This document shows positions 1-8,507 of a stretch of 64,000 nt of DNA, one piece after another (the first letter of the stretch is position 1; each line of letters starts with the position of its first letter). A program made the position numbers and the translations under genes. Under the pieces are notes generated by a model. That model saw nothing but the letters and a program-made list of their open reading frames with translations. It did no database searches and was not told the DNA's origin. Source of the stretch: Bacteroidota bacterium (lineage in GTDB: Bacteria > Bacteroidota > Bacteroidia > AKYH767-A > 2013-40CM-41-45); contig JADKIH010000010.1 of the NCBI GenBank assembly GCA_016721305.1, forward strand, positions 123,735 through 187,734. The letters run 5' to 3'.

Positions 1-668
1 GTCATACTGGCAAAGGGCTATTTACTACGCTTGCAAAAATGACCTATGCTTTGGCCAAAGAAAAGGGGGTAAAGTTTATTTATGGTTTCCCTAATTATAA
101 CTCATACCCGGGGTTCGTAAAAAAACTGGATTGGATTTGCCCTGAAAAATTAGTCGAATTCAGGACACGGCAGATGACGTTGCCGTTAGTTAAGATTGTG
201 AAAAAAGTTAAAGTGTTTTCTCCTCTTTATTCGATCTACTCTAAAATCATTCTTTCCTTGTTGACAAAGCAGACAGGAATCTTCCGTGCTTCTGTTTTGG
301 AAGGTGGAATTGGCAGTGTCGATAGAACGGAGCAATATGGAAAATATAAACAGCAGTCTAGAAGTTTTTTTATTGAGCTCGCAGGTTGTAAAATGTGGTT
401 AAAGTTTGATGGATTTTTGATGATTGGTGACATAGAGAGGAAGGAAAATTTCGACTACAAAAAATGGTGGAGTAAATTGCAACGACTTGCTTTTTTCCTT
501 GGAGCCGATACTATCTTGTTTCAAACAATGTCGAGCACTTTTATCCATAAGAAGTTGTCGGAATTTTTACCGGCCACAGAAGCATTTCCAACGGGATATC
601 TAATACTTGATCCTTCTGTGGATCCTTCAAAGTTCAAGTATGTTCTGGGTGACGTGGATACGTTTTAA
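1..668 (+). CDS. GNAT-family N-acyltransferase, 5' end cut off
   Basis: The reading frame is open from the first base, so the gene begins outside the window; about 221 residues are visible. The first residues, HTGKGLFTTLAKM, resemble the acetyl-CoA pyrophosphate-binding loop of GNAT enzymes, and the following GFPNYNSYPGFVKKL matches the segment after the loop in acetyltransferases found near Bacteroidota glycan loci. The likely role is acyl transfer from acyl-CoA to a sugar amine or similar acceptor. The 3' end overlaps the convergent polysaccharide deacetylase by 4 bp. The substrate cannot be read from the sequence. An ATG at 39 lies inside the conserved loop and is unlikely to be the true start. 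Confidence 0.7.
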   Translation, partial: HTGKGLFTTLAKMTYALAKEKGVKFIYGFPNYNSYPGFVKKLDWICPEKLVEFRTRQMTLPLVKIVKKVKVFSPLYSIYSKIILSLLTKQTGIFRASVLEGGIGSVDRTEQYGKYKQQSRSFFIELAGCKMWLKFDGFLMIGDIERKENFDYKKWWSKLQRLAFFLGADTILFQTMSSTFIHKKLSEFLPATEAFPTGYLILDPSVDPSKFKYVLGDVDTF

Positions 669-1672
669 AAACCGAATTTTCCAAAAGCAAGGTTTATCTG
701 AATCATGATAGATTCAAATGTAGTTGTGTTGCTGATACTTAAACGAGGAAGAATATATTTGTCTGTCTTATCTGATGGTAAGCGATAATCAACTGCAAGT
801 AGGTGCTTATAACCCGCATCCAAACAGCATTTTTTTACTTCTTCGTTGTATGCTCCGTCAGGGAAAGCAATACTGTCAATTGATCTGTTGCAACAATTTT
901 CTAATTTCGATTTAGATCCGACGATTTCAACTTTAAGTTTATCACCTGTTAACGTATCTAAATTCGGGTGAGAGGTGGTATGACTTCCTATTTCGATCAA
1001 GCCTGATGACGACAACTCCTTTAATTGTTCGGCAGAAAGAAGTTTCCAGTATTCTTTATTGGATTCAAAGATTATCGTCTGGAAAAGGTCTCTTGATAAA
1101 AGAGAATCGATTACCTTGTTCTTATACTCTGTGTCTTTTTGTTTAAAAAAAGTTTTAAAGCTGCTGTATGACTCAAATCTTGTAAACTCAGATGAGTTAA
1201 ACGCGACCAGATGGTTTTTAATTTCCTGAAATTTCAACTTAGAGTTTAGTATGTCAAGTGTGTCATACCAAAGGGGTGAATTAGGCTTATCAAGTAACTG
1301 TGCGGCTACAAAGATTGTAGCTGGGAAATTATGTGCTTTTAGTGCAGGAAAGGCCGAAGTGTAATTGTTTTCGTATCCATCGTCAAAGGTAATAACGACT
1401 TTTTTCTTGCCTTTTTGCAATGATGATGCACCTCCAAAGGCTTCCGCTAATGAGATGACATCAAAATTATTTTTAAAATAGGAGAGGTGTTTTCGGAACT
1501 GTTCGGCCGACATATGGTTTTTTGTCAATGTCGGTTCATAGTGTTCGACTACACCATGATAATTTAATATCAGCAGATTGTTTGATGAAAAAGCCCGGGG
1601 AATTTTTTCCGCACCTGTTTTTAAAATGAAAGGGAAGGCAAAATCTCTTCCAAGCTTTTTAATAATCGACAT
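665..1672 (-). CDS. Polysaccharide deacetylase (NodB-like, carbohydrate esterase 4)
   Basis: A 335-residue protein with the CE4 signatures: TFDDGY at residues 95-100 carries the catalytic and metal-binding aspartates, and SHTTSHPNL near 230-238 supplies the two histidine metal ligands. An NYHGV motif near residue 37 is the usual N-terminal part of this subgroup. These enzymes remove N- or O-acetyl groups from polysaccharides or lipid-linked glycans. No clear signal peptide is present, so it may be cytoplasmic or anchored by its first residues. It lies 9 bp downstream of the secreted kelch gene on the same strand and converges on the GNAT gene, which suggests a glycan-modification pair. The substrate is unknown. 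Confidence 0.85.
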   Translation of the reverse strand: MSIIKKLGRDFAFPFILKTGAEKIPRAFSSNNLLILNYHGVVEHYEPTLTKNHMSAEQFRKHLSYFKNNFDVISLAEAFGGASSLQKGKKKVVITFDDGYENNYTSAFPALKAHNFPATIFVAAQLLDKPNSPLWYDTLDILNSKLKFQEIKNHLVAFNSSEFTRFESYSSFKTFFKQKDTEYKNKVIDSLLSRDLFQTIIFESNKEYWKLLSAEQLKELSSSGLIEIGSHTTSHPNLDTLTGDKLKVEIVGSKSKLENCCNRSIDSIAFPDGAYNEEVKKCCLDAGYKHLLAVDYRLPSDKTDKYILPRLSISNTTTFESIMIQINLAFGKFGF

Positions 1673-1681
1673 CTATCTTTT

Positions 1682-2881
1682 TTAGATTACAAGTTTTCCG
1701 GATTTGAATTGTGTTTTTGAATGAATGCGATAAACATACATTCCGGAAGCGAGTGATTTTTTTGAAACTGAAAAGCTTACAATTTTAGAATCAAAAAGCT
1801 GATCAGAAATTAACTTGCCGTTCATATCGAAAATTTCAACATATGATTTTTCGACTGAATTCAATTCGTAGTTTAAAGTAATATTATCGGCATTGTTGTA
1901 AATTTTTGTTTCAACAGGTGTTAGGTGATTTTCATTGATACCAATATTTGAAATGGTTAGTTTATGCACATCCATGAGATATACACCATTGTAGTCTTTG
2001 CCGGTTCCAACGTAAGCTTCGTTGTTGAGTACCCACATGAAAGGATAAGTGCGCCCTTTGTCATTGAAGTTGATGATTTGTGTCCAGGTATCCGCAACAG
2101 GATCGTATTCGTAAAAGTCGAGGTAATAAGTAGTGTTATTGTCATATCCGATTCCTGAATAGCCTTTGCCATTTACCGCAAAGCCAGCTCCGGATAATCT
2201 AGGAGTTCCCGGCATGTCTGAAACTTGCGTCCATGTGTCCGTTGTTGGGTCATAGGCATAGAAATCATTCTTACCGGTGGAGCCGTCGAACCCTGTTCCA
2301 ACATATGCAATATTGCCAATCACAAAGCTTACAGCTCCTGATCGAGGACCACCCGGAAAATCTGCTTTACGTGTCCAGGCGTTTGTACTTGGATCATATT
2401 CCCATAGGTCATTTCTGTAGATTGAGCTATATCCCCCACACACATATCCCTTGTGATTGATAGTAAAGTATGCTGCGTCTTGTCTTCCCGGTCCTCCAAA
2501 ATTGCCGAGATATGCCCAAGCGTCAGCGTTAGGATCGTAGGAGTAGAAATCGCCATAGTAAAAACCGTCGGTGCCGCTAATTAAATATCCGATACCATCA
2601 ATATCAAATCCTTGTGATGACCATCTGGCAGCTCCAATAAAATTAGCTTTCTGAGTCCATGTATTTAATGTAGGATCATATTCCCACCAATCGTTGTGAG
2701 CATTTCCATTATATCCAACGCCTGCATAACCTTTATTCCCGATTTGGAAAAATCCAGTTGAATACCGATCTAGTCCATTGCCAAAATCTGCAACATTAGA
2801 CCATAAATAGGTCGGGTTGCTTGCAAAGACCATCACGCTAAAAAGGAAGAAACCTAAGAATGCTAAGAGATGCTTTTTCAT
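1682..2881 (-). CDS. Secreted six-kelch beta-propeller protein with T9SS sorting domain
   Basis: The start is placed at ATG 2881 (MKKHLLAFLGFFLF), because it gives a clean signal peptide ending near VFAS; the longer frame only adds a hydrophobic lead from intergenic DNA. About 399 residues. Six repeats of about 48 residues follow, each with GYxGxG and a closing NDxWEYDPxxNTWTQ-type strand, which is the kelch pattern of a six-bladed propeller. The last 80 residues are a T9SS type A domain with YVEIFDMNGKL and a terminal ASGMYVYRI...GKLVI. The protein should cross the outer membrane and be released or attached. Kelch propellers usually bind proteins or glycans; no catalytic residues were recognised. 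Confidence 0.85.
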   Translation of the reverse strand: MKKHLLAFLGFFLFSVMVFASNPTYLWSNVADFGNGLDRYSTGFFQIGNKGYAGVGYNGNAHNDWWEYDPTLNTWTQKANFIGAARWSSQGFDIDGIGYLISGTDGFYYGDFYSYDPNADAWAYLGNFGGPGRQDAAYFTINHKGYVCGGYSSIYRNDLWEYDPSTNAWTRKADFPGGPRSGAVSFVIGNIAYVGTGFDGSTGKNDFYAYDPTTDTWTQVSDMPGTPRLSGAGFAVNGKGYSGIGYDNNTTYYLDFYEYDPVADTWTQIINFNDKGRTYPFMWVLNNEAYVGTGKDYNGVYLMDVHKLTISNIGINENHLTPVETKIYNNADNITLNYELNSVEKSYVEIFDMNGKLISDQLFDSKIVSFSVSKKSLASGMYVYRIHSKTQFKSGKLVI

Positions 2882-2964
2882 GTTGAATATTTTTAGATAA
2901 CTCGATAAAAATATGTATAAAATGTAAAATAAAAAAGCCCAAATTGCGCTCATAATCAGGCTAA

Positions 2965-4431
2965 ATGGGTGTCATCCGCCGTCAAGGCATAAAAAATACA
3001 ATTGTTGGTTATTTCGGCTTAATGATCGGTTTTCTGAACCTGATCGTTATTCAGCCGCACTTTCTGACGAAGGAGGAGATTGGACTGACGCGCATTCTGT
3101 ATTCTTTTTCGCTGCTGGTCGCGATGTTTGTGCCGATGGGGATTGGGAATGCGACTTTGAAATACTTTCCACTCTTTAAAGACAAAGAGAAAAATCATCA
3201 CGGCTTTTTTGCCTTCATGAATCTGTTCCCGATTTTCGGATTCCTGCTCTCGGCTGTTGTGATTTGGCTAGGAAAGGATTTCATCATGAATCAGTATCGT
3301 CGCGAATCTCCGCTGTTTCTCGATTACTTCAATTATGTCTTTCCACTCATTTTCTTTAACTCTTTCATCGCCGTACTTAGTGTTTATTGTAATGCCAATT
3401 ACAAGTCGACGATTCCTTCGTTTCTGAACGATGTCGTTGTTCGTATTCTTACCATTGGTGTCGTTACGATCTACTTCAATAAGTGGATTAATCTGGATCA
3501 ATTCATTCTCGCTTTCGTCGCAATCTATGCCGTGCAATTCCTTACGCTCATTGGTTACATCTTCGTATTCGATCAGCCTAAGTTTTCCATCGACTGGAAA
3601 ATCTTCCGCGAAAAGGATATGTTCCATCTGATTCGCTTCGGCTTGCTTTTATGGTTTGCTAATGTGGCTTCGGTCGGACTGAAATACTTCGATTCAATCA
3701 TGATCGGGAAGTATAAGCCTCTCGAGTTTGTGGGTATCTATACAATAGCAGCATTCATTCCGACAGTGATCGAGATACCAATGAATGCCTTCGATCGTAT
3801 CGCTTCAGCAAAAATTTCATTTGCATGGACGGCCGGCGATCATAAGCAAATTGCCGATATCTACCATAAGTCGGCGCTCTATATGTTTTTGCTAGGCGGA
3901 TTTCTGTTCCTAAATATCAACGTAAATATCCATACACTTCTATCATTTCTCCCTTCAGGTTATCAGCAGGGTGAAATCGTCGTTCTTATTATCAGCATCG
4001 GGACACTTTACAATATGGCGACCGGACTGAATGCATCCATTTTGTTCAACTCCGAAAAATATCGTTACGGCGCGTTCTTCCTCATCTTGCTTGCCGTCAT
4101 CGTGCTTGCGTTTCAAATGTTCTTTATTCCCAGATACGGATTAACCGGAGCCGCTGTCGCTACTTGCGCTGCATCGATGATTTATAATTCAATGCTCTTC
4201 ATTACGGTATATCACTTCTTCAAGCTTCAGCCGTTTGATCACAAAAATTTGAAAGTGCTGGCCGTAGTTTGCGTACTATTTGTGATTGGATATTTCCTTC
4301 CTCATCTCGAGAATCGGATCTTCGATATCGTCCTGCGCACAGGAGTTGTTTCGCTCGGGTTTTTCTTCTCTGTCTATCTGATGAAGATCGTTCCGGAGTT
4401 TCATCGGTATCTTCCGTGGGAAAGGAGGTAG
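2965..4431 (+). CDS. Polysaccharide/lipid-linked oligosaccharide flippase (Wzx-like, MOP superfamily)
   Basis: A 488-residue integral membrane protein with roughly 12-14 hydrophobic helices spread along its length. The N-terminus (GIKNTIVGYFGLMIGFLNL, then FLTKEEIGLTRIL) is typical of Bacteroidota oligosaccharide flippases of the MATE/MOP superfamily, which move undecaprenyl-linked oligosaccharides to the periplasmic face. It is divergent from the kelch gene, with 83 bp between the two starts. It lies well away from wzc/wza but probably serves the same surface-glycan programme. A lipid II flippase role is less likely given the sequence style. Its substrate cannot be inferred. Confidence 0.8.
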   Translation: MGVIRRQGIKNTIVGYFGLMIGFLNLIVIQPHFLTKEEIGLTRILYSFSLLVAMFVPMGIGNATLKYFPLFKDKEKNHHGFFAFMNLFPIFGFLLSAVVIWLGKDFIMNQYRRESPLFLDYFNYVFPLIFFNSFIAVLSVYCNANYKSTIPSFLNDVVVRILTIGVVTIYFNKWINLDQFILAFVAIYAVQFLTLIGYIFVFDQPKFSIDWKIFREKDMFHLIRFGLLLWFANVASVGLKYFDSIMIGKYKPLEFVGIYTIAAFIPTVIEIPMNAFDRIASAKISFAWTAGDHKQIADIYHKSALYMFLLGGFLFLNINVNIHTLLSFLPSGYQQGEIVVLIISIGTLYNMATGLNASILFNSEKYRYGAFFLILLAVIVLAFQMFFIPRYGLTGAAVATCAASMIYNSMLFITVYHFFKLQPFDHKNLKVLAVVCVLFVIGYFLPHLENRIFDIVLRTGVVSLGFFFSVYLMKIVPEFHRYLPWERR

Positions 4432-4457
4432 TGAGTCGTAAGAGGGGCTAAGGTTTT

Positions 4458-4532
4458 ACCACGAGAACACGAGTGCCACAAGGAATCACGAGAAAATCTT
4501 GTGATTCCTTGTGGCACTCGTGTTCTTGTGGT
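4458..4532. repeat. Long inverted repeat between convergent genes (CACGAG/GTGCCAC family)
   Basis: Two arms of about 34 bp (4458-4491 and 4499-4532) are near-perfect reverse complements around a short loop. The arms contain ACCACGAGAACACGAGTGCC and its complement. The hairpin sits between the convergent flippase and TPR genes and could act as a bidirectional terminator. A single arm of the same family recurs at 59483-59508, also between convergent genes, so this is a dispersed repeat and not a unique structure. Confidence 0.8.
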
Positions 4533-4593
4533 GAGATAATAAACACCCAAGGAAAGTCTCTTTAAAAAAATATGCAAATCAGTGCACTTAGCA

Positions 4594-5343
4594 TCATTGC
4601 CCAACTTGCTTCTTCGCTTTTTCCTGGAAAACACGATCGTCGTCATCCGCAGCTTTCATTTCCAAAACTTTCTTATACCAGACTTTGGCTTTGATATCGT
4701 CACCTTCGTTTCCTCGTTCACGATAGGTTTCTGCTAATTCAAATTTGTGAACGATTTCATTTGGCTCGAGTAAAATAGCTTTCGAAAAATTGTCAATCGC
4801 TGCTTCATACGATCCGCCTTCGGGAACGCCGCCAAAGAGTGTGTTGATCATGGCTTTCTCAATAAAATTAAAACCGGCAATCGTCCGATGCCAACGACCG
4901 AGAATATGAAATGCTCCTGCCAACTTAGGGTCCAGTTTTACAGCCTGATCACATTCTGATTTGATGACTTTCGCATTGGAAATCTTCTGTTTGTTTGACG
5001 CATGTTCGTTGATCCGACCAAGCGCCAGGGCAATATTGTAATGAGCCTGTGCGCTATTGGGATTTAAGGCAGCGGCCTTTTTTGCAAGATATAAAGCCTG
5101 ATTAAAATACGCTTGTCGTTCCGATTCAACGGTTTTTAAATTACCCAGCTTGCAATACAAATAAGCTGTGCTTGTCAGATATTCGATATTTGTCGAATCT
5201 GTCTTAAGCAATTTTGAAAACCCATCAAATGCTTCTTTCCATTTTTTATCGGCCTTTAATTGCAATGCACTTGTTAATTCAGAATTCTGAGCGTTGACAT
5301 TTGCACTTATGCAAATCAGAAGAATCACGAGTAGTCGTTTCAT
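4594..5343 (-). CDS. Secreted TPR protein
   Basis: A 249-residue protein with a signal peptide (MKRLLVILLICISANVNA, cleavage near residue 18). Helical repeats of TPR type follow, for example KWKEAFDGFSKLLKTD, ALNPNSAQAHYNIALALGR and AIDNFSKAILLEPN. The spacing and the segment GAFHILGRWH resemble the RMDN-like TPR group. It should be periplasmic and act as a protein-interaction scaffold. Its start overlaps the stop of the upstream YihY-family gene by 4 bp, so the two are translationally coupled and may share a process. No enzymatic motif is visible and no specific function is assigned. Confidence 0.75.
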   Translation of the reverse strand: MKRLLVILLICISANVNAQNSELTSALQLKADKKWKEAFDGFSKLLKTDSTNIEYLTSTAYLYCKLGNLKTVESERQAYFNQALYLAKKAAALNPNSAQAHYNIALALGRINEHASNKQKISNAKVIKSECDQAVKLDPKLAGAFHILGRWHRTIAGFNFIEKAMINTLFGGVPEGGSYEAAIDNFSKAILLEPNEIVHKFELAETYRERGNEGDDIKAKVWYKKVLEMKAADDDDRVFQEKAKKQVGQ

Positions 5344-6323
5344 TGGACTTTCACTTTGACTTTAGTTTTAGGAGCAGTTGCTTTTCTTTTTGCATTTTCA
5401 ATACTGGCATTTAGCTCGAAGCCGAGAATTAGGATGAGCGAATTGAAATACATCCAAAGTAAAATTACAATCAACGTTCCGATGGAGCCGTAGATCTTAT
5501 TGTAGCTGCCGAAATTGTTGACGAAGTAGGCAAAGCCGACAGAAACTATAATCGTCATCAGTGAAGCAAATGTTGATCCGGGGGAAACAAATCTCCAGCG
5601 TCTTTTAACCGAAGGACCATAATAATAAAGAAAGGAAATAGCCGTAAAGAAAAGCGAGAGTACCACTGCCCATTTACCAAGGAGAATTAATGCGACCTGA
5701 GTTTTATTCTTGAGGATGTGCTGCGATACGAGATAATGTGTGGCCGTTTCTGAAAAGATGATCAGCACAGTAGCAACAAGAACTAACACCGAAAGTATGA
5801 TGGTCAGAATGAGTGCTACGATACGCTGGCGGTAAGGCGAACGGGTTTCGGTAACGTGATATGAGCTATTGAAACCTCTCATTAACGTCATAAAACCATT
5901 TGTTGTGAAGTATAGGGCTGTCAGGAATCCCACCGAGAGCAAGCCGCCATGATGAATCTTGATGATATCGATAATCGTCGTTCGTGCTCCCTCATAGGCA
6001 TTCGACGGAAGAATATCCTGAATGAGCAACAAGAGCTGATTCTGAAAATCTTTTACCGGAATGTAAGGGATGAGAGAGAAAAGAAAGATAATGGCAGGGA
6101 AGAGGGCGAGAAAGAAACTGAAAGCAAGTGCCTGAGCGCGTGTTACGATTCCGCCTTTTTGTATTCCTGTAAAAAAGAAATCGGCCACGTAGTAAATCGG
6201 CATATTGTCGAAGCCGGGAAGGGCGACTCGCTTTGTGTAGGCCACAAACGATTTCACCGGACCCGATGACAGTATGTAACGGAGCGTTACAAAAGTGACT
6301 TGTCTTAATTTTTCCTGAAACAC
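5340..6323 (-). CDS. YihY/BrkB family inner membrane protein (UPF0761)
   Basis: A 327-residue protein with about six hydrophobic helices and the family hallmarks: RAQALAFSFFLALFPAIIFLF near residues 80-100, LYFTTNGFMTLMRGFN in the centre, and YGSIGTLIVILLWMYFNSLILILGFELNA near the C-terminus. The family was once misnamed ribonuclease BN; its role is unsettled, with proposals of transport or envelope function. It lies 4 bp downstream of nadC and overlaps the TPR gene by 4 bp, so nadC-yihY-TPR look like one transcript. The C-terminal tail is rich in lysine, as is common for a cytoplasmic end. Confidence 0.88.
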   Translation of the reverse strand: MFQEKLRQVTFVTLRYILSSGPVKSFVAYTKRVALPGFDNMPIYYVADFFFTGIQKGGIVTRAQALAFSFFLALFPAIIFLFSLIPYIPVKDFQNQLLLLIQDILPSNAYEGARTTIIDIIKIHHGGLLSVGFLTALYFTTNGFMTLMRGFNSSYHVTETRSPYRQRIVALILTIILSVLVLVATVLIIFSETATHYLVSQHILKNKTQVALILLGKWAVVLSLFFTAISFLYYYGPSVKRRWRFVSPGSTFASLMTIIVSVGFAYFVNNFGSYNKIYGSIGTLIVILLWMYFNSLILILGFELNASIENAKRKATAPKTKVKVKVQ

Positions 6324-6327
6324 AGCC

Positions 6328-7176
6328 TTAAGATATTTTCATGCTGATGTCGAGACTTGTGTAAGAATGAGTAAGTGCTCCGACAGATATGTAATCAACG
6401 CCGCTTAAAGCGAAGTCGCGAATGGTTTTCAAATTAATTCCTCCCGATGCTTCGGTTTCGAAACGACGATCGATCAGATCAACAGCTTCTTTTAGTAGAG
6501 CAGGAGAGAAGTTGTCGAGCATAATACGCTGAACATTTCCGCAATCGAGAACTTCCATGACTTCCTTGATGTTTCTTGTTTCGATTTCAATCGCAAGCTT
6601 CTTACCTGTTTGTTTCAGATAAGCATTCGCCTTTTCGATTGCCGGCCTGATACCGCCTGCAGCATCGACGTGATTATCTTTAATGAGAATCATATCGTAC
6701 AAACCGAAACGATGATTTACTCCGCCACCAAGCTGTACTGCCCATTTTTCAAAGACGCGAAAATTCGGAGTGGTTTTGCGGGTGTCTAACACCTTCGTAT
6801 TAGTACCGGCAATCGCATCTACATATTTACGAGTAAGAGAAGCAATGCCGCTCATGCGTTGCATGCAATTGAGGAGGAGTCTCTCGGCTTTCAATAACGA
6901 TCTGACATTCCCTTCGGCCGTCATCACGATGTCGCCGACTTTTACAGCTGCACCTTCGCTCACCAGGACTTTCACTTTCAACGATGAATCGACCTGATTC
7001 AGGATTTGATCTGCCAGCACCAATCCGGCAATTACACCGTCTTCCTTTACCTTAACTTTGGCTAAGCCTGTTGCCTTTTCATCGATCGTTGATAATGAGG
7101 TATGATCACCATCGCCGGTATCTTCCAGAAGTGCCTGGCGGATGAATTCCGGTATGCTGAGTCCGTAATGTTCCAT
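6328..7176 (-). CDS. nadC: Nicotinate-nucleotide pyrophosphorylase (carboxylating)
   Basis: A 282-residue quinolinate phosphoribosyltransferase, the usual length. It converts quinolinate and PRPP to nicotinate mononucleotide, CO2 and pyrophosphate in de novo NAD synthesis. The active-site blocks are intact: DTRKTTPNFR at residues 131-140, GGGVNHR at 150-156 and LIKDNH at 164-169; the phosphate-binding C-terminal part (SGGINLKTIRDF, VDYISVGALTHS) is also present. Order nadC, DUF4783, rlmH is a common Bacteroidota arrangement, here with a terminator between nadC and DUF4783. It probably heads the transcript that continues into the YihY and TPR genes. Confidence 0.96.
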   Translation of the reverse strand: MEHYGLSIPEFIRQALLEDTGDGDHTSLSTIDEKATGLAKVKVKEDGVIAGLVLADQILNQVDSSLKVKVLVSEGAAVKVGDIVMTAEGNVRSLLKAERLLLNCMQRMSGIASLTRKYVDAIAGTNTKVLDTRKTTPNFRVFEKWAVQLGGGVNHRFGLYDMILIKDNHVDAAGGIRPAIEKANAYLKQTGKKLAIEIETRNIKEVMEVLDCGNVQRIMLDNFSPALLKEAVDLIDRRFETEASGGINLKTIRDFALSGVDYISVGALTHSYTSLDISMKIS

Positions 7177-7293
7177 AGTTCAATTTAAATTTGGCCCTAT
7201 TCCTTGGGCCTTAATGGCGTGAAATTAGAAATATAGCAGCGAAAGTAGGCATTCCCATTCAGGAAGATATTCACATAAGCGCCTTTGTGAGGC

Positions 7294-7320
7294 AAAAAAA
7301 AACCGCCCTTTAAGGCGGTT
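7294..7320 (-). terminator. Rho-independent terminator
   Basis: On the minus strand, AACCGCC-loop-GGCGGTT (7301-7320) is followed by a run of about nine T residues. It lies 11 bp beyond the stop of the DUF4783 gene and should end that leftward transcript before nadC. Confidence 0.85.
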
Positions 7321-7331
7321 CGTCAATGGGT

Positions 7332-7718
7332 TTATTCGGTCTCAATCCTCAATTCCTGCAAGATGTTTTTTCCGCCCGTATTTTTGACGTAGAAAGAGGT
7401 TCGGAATTTTTTTCCTGTCGTTGTTACCAGCGTTCCAATGGCATATTGTGTGCCTTCGGGCGATGCTCCTTTGTGGATGATGTCGAACGATTTAGGAGGG
7501 TTTTTGCTGAAGAAGTCCTTAATGACCTGCTCGGCCTGAACCTTACTGTATACATCTTCCTGAGAAAGAATGGTGAGGTCGATTGTCGGGCCGAAAAAAG
7601 TAGCCAGCTGGCGGGCATCACCGCTTCGGATAGAGAAGGCAATATCATCGAAAACATCCATGGCAAACACCTGAGCAGTAAATGCGATGAGGAGGAGAAT
7701 GGAAGTGAGTCGTTTCAT
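7332..7718 (-). CDS. DUF4783 family secreted protein
   Basis: The start is set at ATG 7718 (MKRLTSILLLIAFTAQVFA), since it gives a signal peptide cleaved near residue 19; the longer frame adds 30 residues without sense. The mature part, about 109 residues, has the pattern of the DUF4783 family: DDIAFSIRSGDARQLATFF, then VIKDFFSKNPPKSF and a closing LQELRIE. The fold resembles NTF2-like lumazine-binding domains in shape (short helices, then four strands), but that is inference. It lies between nadC and rlmH as in many Bacteroidota. Function is unknown; the periplasm is the likely place. Confidence 0.82.
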   Translation of the reverse strand: MKRLTSILLLIAFTAQVFAMDVFDDIAFSIRSGDARQLATFFGPTIDLTILSQEDVYSKVQAEQVIKDFFSKNPPKSFDIIHKGASPEGTQYAIGTLVTTTGKKFRTSFYVKNTGGKNILQELRIETE

Positions 7719-7868
7719 GGTATTAATTGTGGTCCCACTTGGGCAAAGATCAAGCCATAGGACAAATGGAAAGGCTAAAATAAGCGATTTTGGTGTGGCA
7801 AAAAGCAATTATGCCTATGTTTATGAACATTATTTGTGTTAGCAGGTCTCAGAGAGACAAAACCAGGG

Positions 7869-8333
7869 ATGAAAATTGAATTCATATACGTCGGTAAGAC
7901 CACCGAAAGCTATCTGAAAGAAGGAATTGCCTTATACAGAAAACGTTTGTCGAATTACATTGGCTGCGATGAAATCGTCTTAGCTCCTTCATCGTCGAAA
8001 ATCCGTGAAAAGGTTGTAGCCGAAGAAAGTGAGTCTATTCTGTCACGAATCGCAGCCCGCGATTTCGTCGTTTTACTGGATGAACGGGGAAAGGAATAGA
8101 CATCGAGGGAGTTTGCAGGTTTTATTCAGAATTGCATGAATAAGGGCTACAATCGTCTGCTCTTCATCACGGGTGGTGCTTATGGAGTATCCGATGAGAT
8201 TAAAAAGAAGGCTGACATAACAATTGCCGCATCAAAGTTTACGTTCACCCATCAGATGATTCGTTTAATTATGATGGAGCAGGTGTATCGGGCCATGACT
8301 ATTCTTAAAAATGAATCTTACCATCACGATTAG
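7869..8333 (+). pseudogene. rlmH: 23S rRNA m3-pseudouridine-1915 methyltransferase gene with in-frame TAG
   Basis: The frame from ATG 7869 (MKIEFIYVGKTTESYLKEGI) to 8333 encodes a full-length RlmH of about 154 codons, interrupted only by TAG at 8097-8099 (codon 77) between LLDERGKE and TSREFAGF. Both sides match the family: the downstream part holds the SAM-binding knot (LLFITGGAYGVSDEI) and the C-terminal ESYHHD. Family members usually carry F, L, Y or W at the interrupted position, so one base change from TAT, TTG or TGG would produce the stop. The upstream half alone lacks the SAM site and could not work. Whether the stop is real or a consensus error cannot be decided here; several neighbouring genes show similar damage. 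Confidence 0.9.
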
Positions 8334-8507
8334 GCACTTGGCCATACCTTTTTTGGAGATGTGCGGAATCTTATTATTTTAGCAACGTTATACCGTTAAA
8401 GAACTCACAAAAGGAAGATTGATAGCCGATTCACTTAAGAATCCGTCTATCAATTGACAATTGTTATTTTTGCAAGGTGTACTTAAAACCAAAGGGATAA
8501 AATCTGA

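Noticed and set aside
4401..4646. 81-codon minus-strand frame across the CACGAG repeat
   Set aside because: It spans the hairpin repeat and the 3' ends of two real genes; no independent support.
7326..7760. 144-codon plus-strand frame opposite the DUF4783 gene
   Set aside because: It is antisense to a recognised family member and begins in a terminator hairpin.
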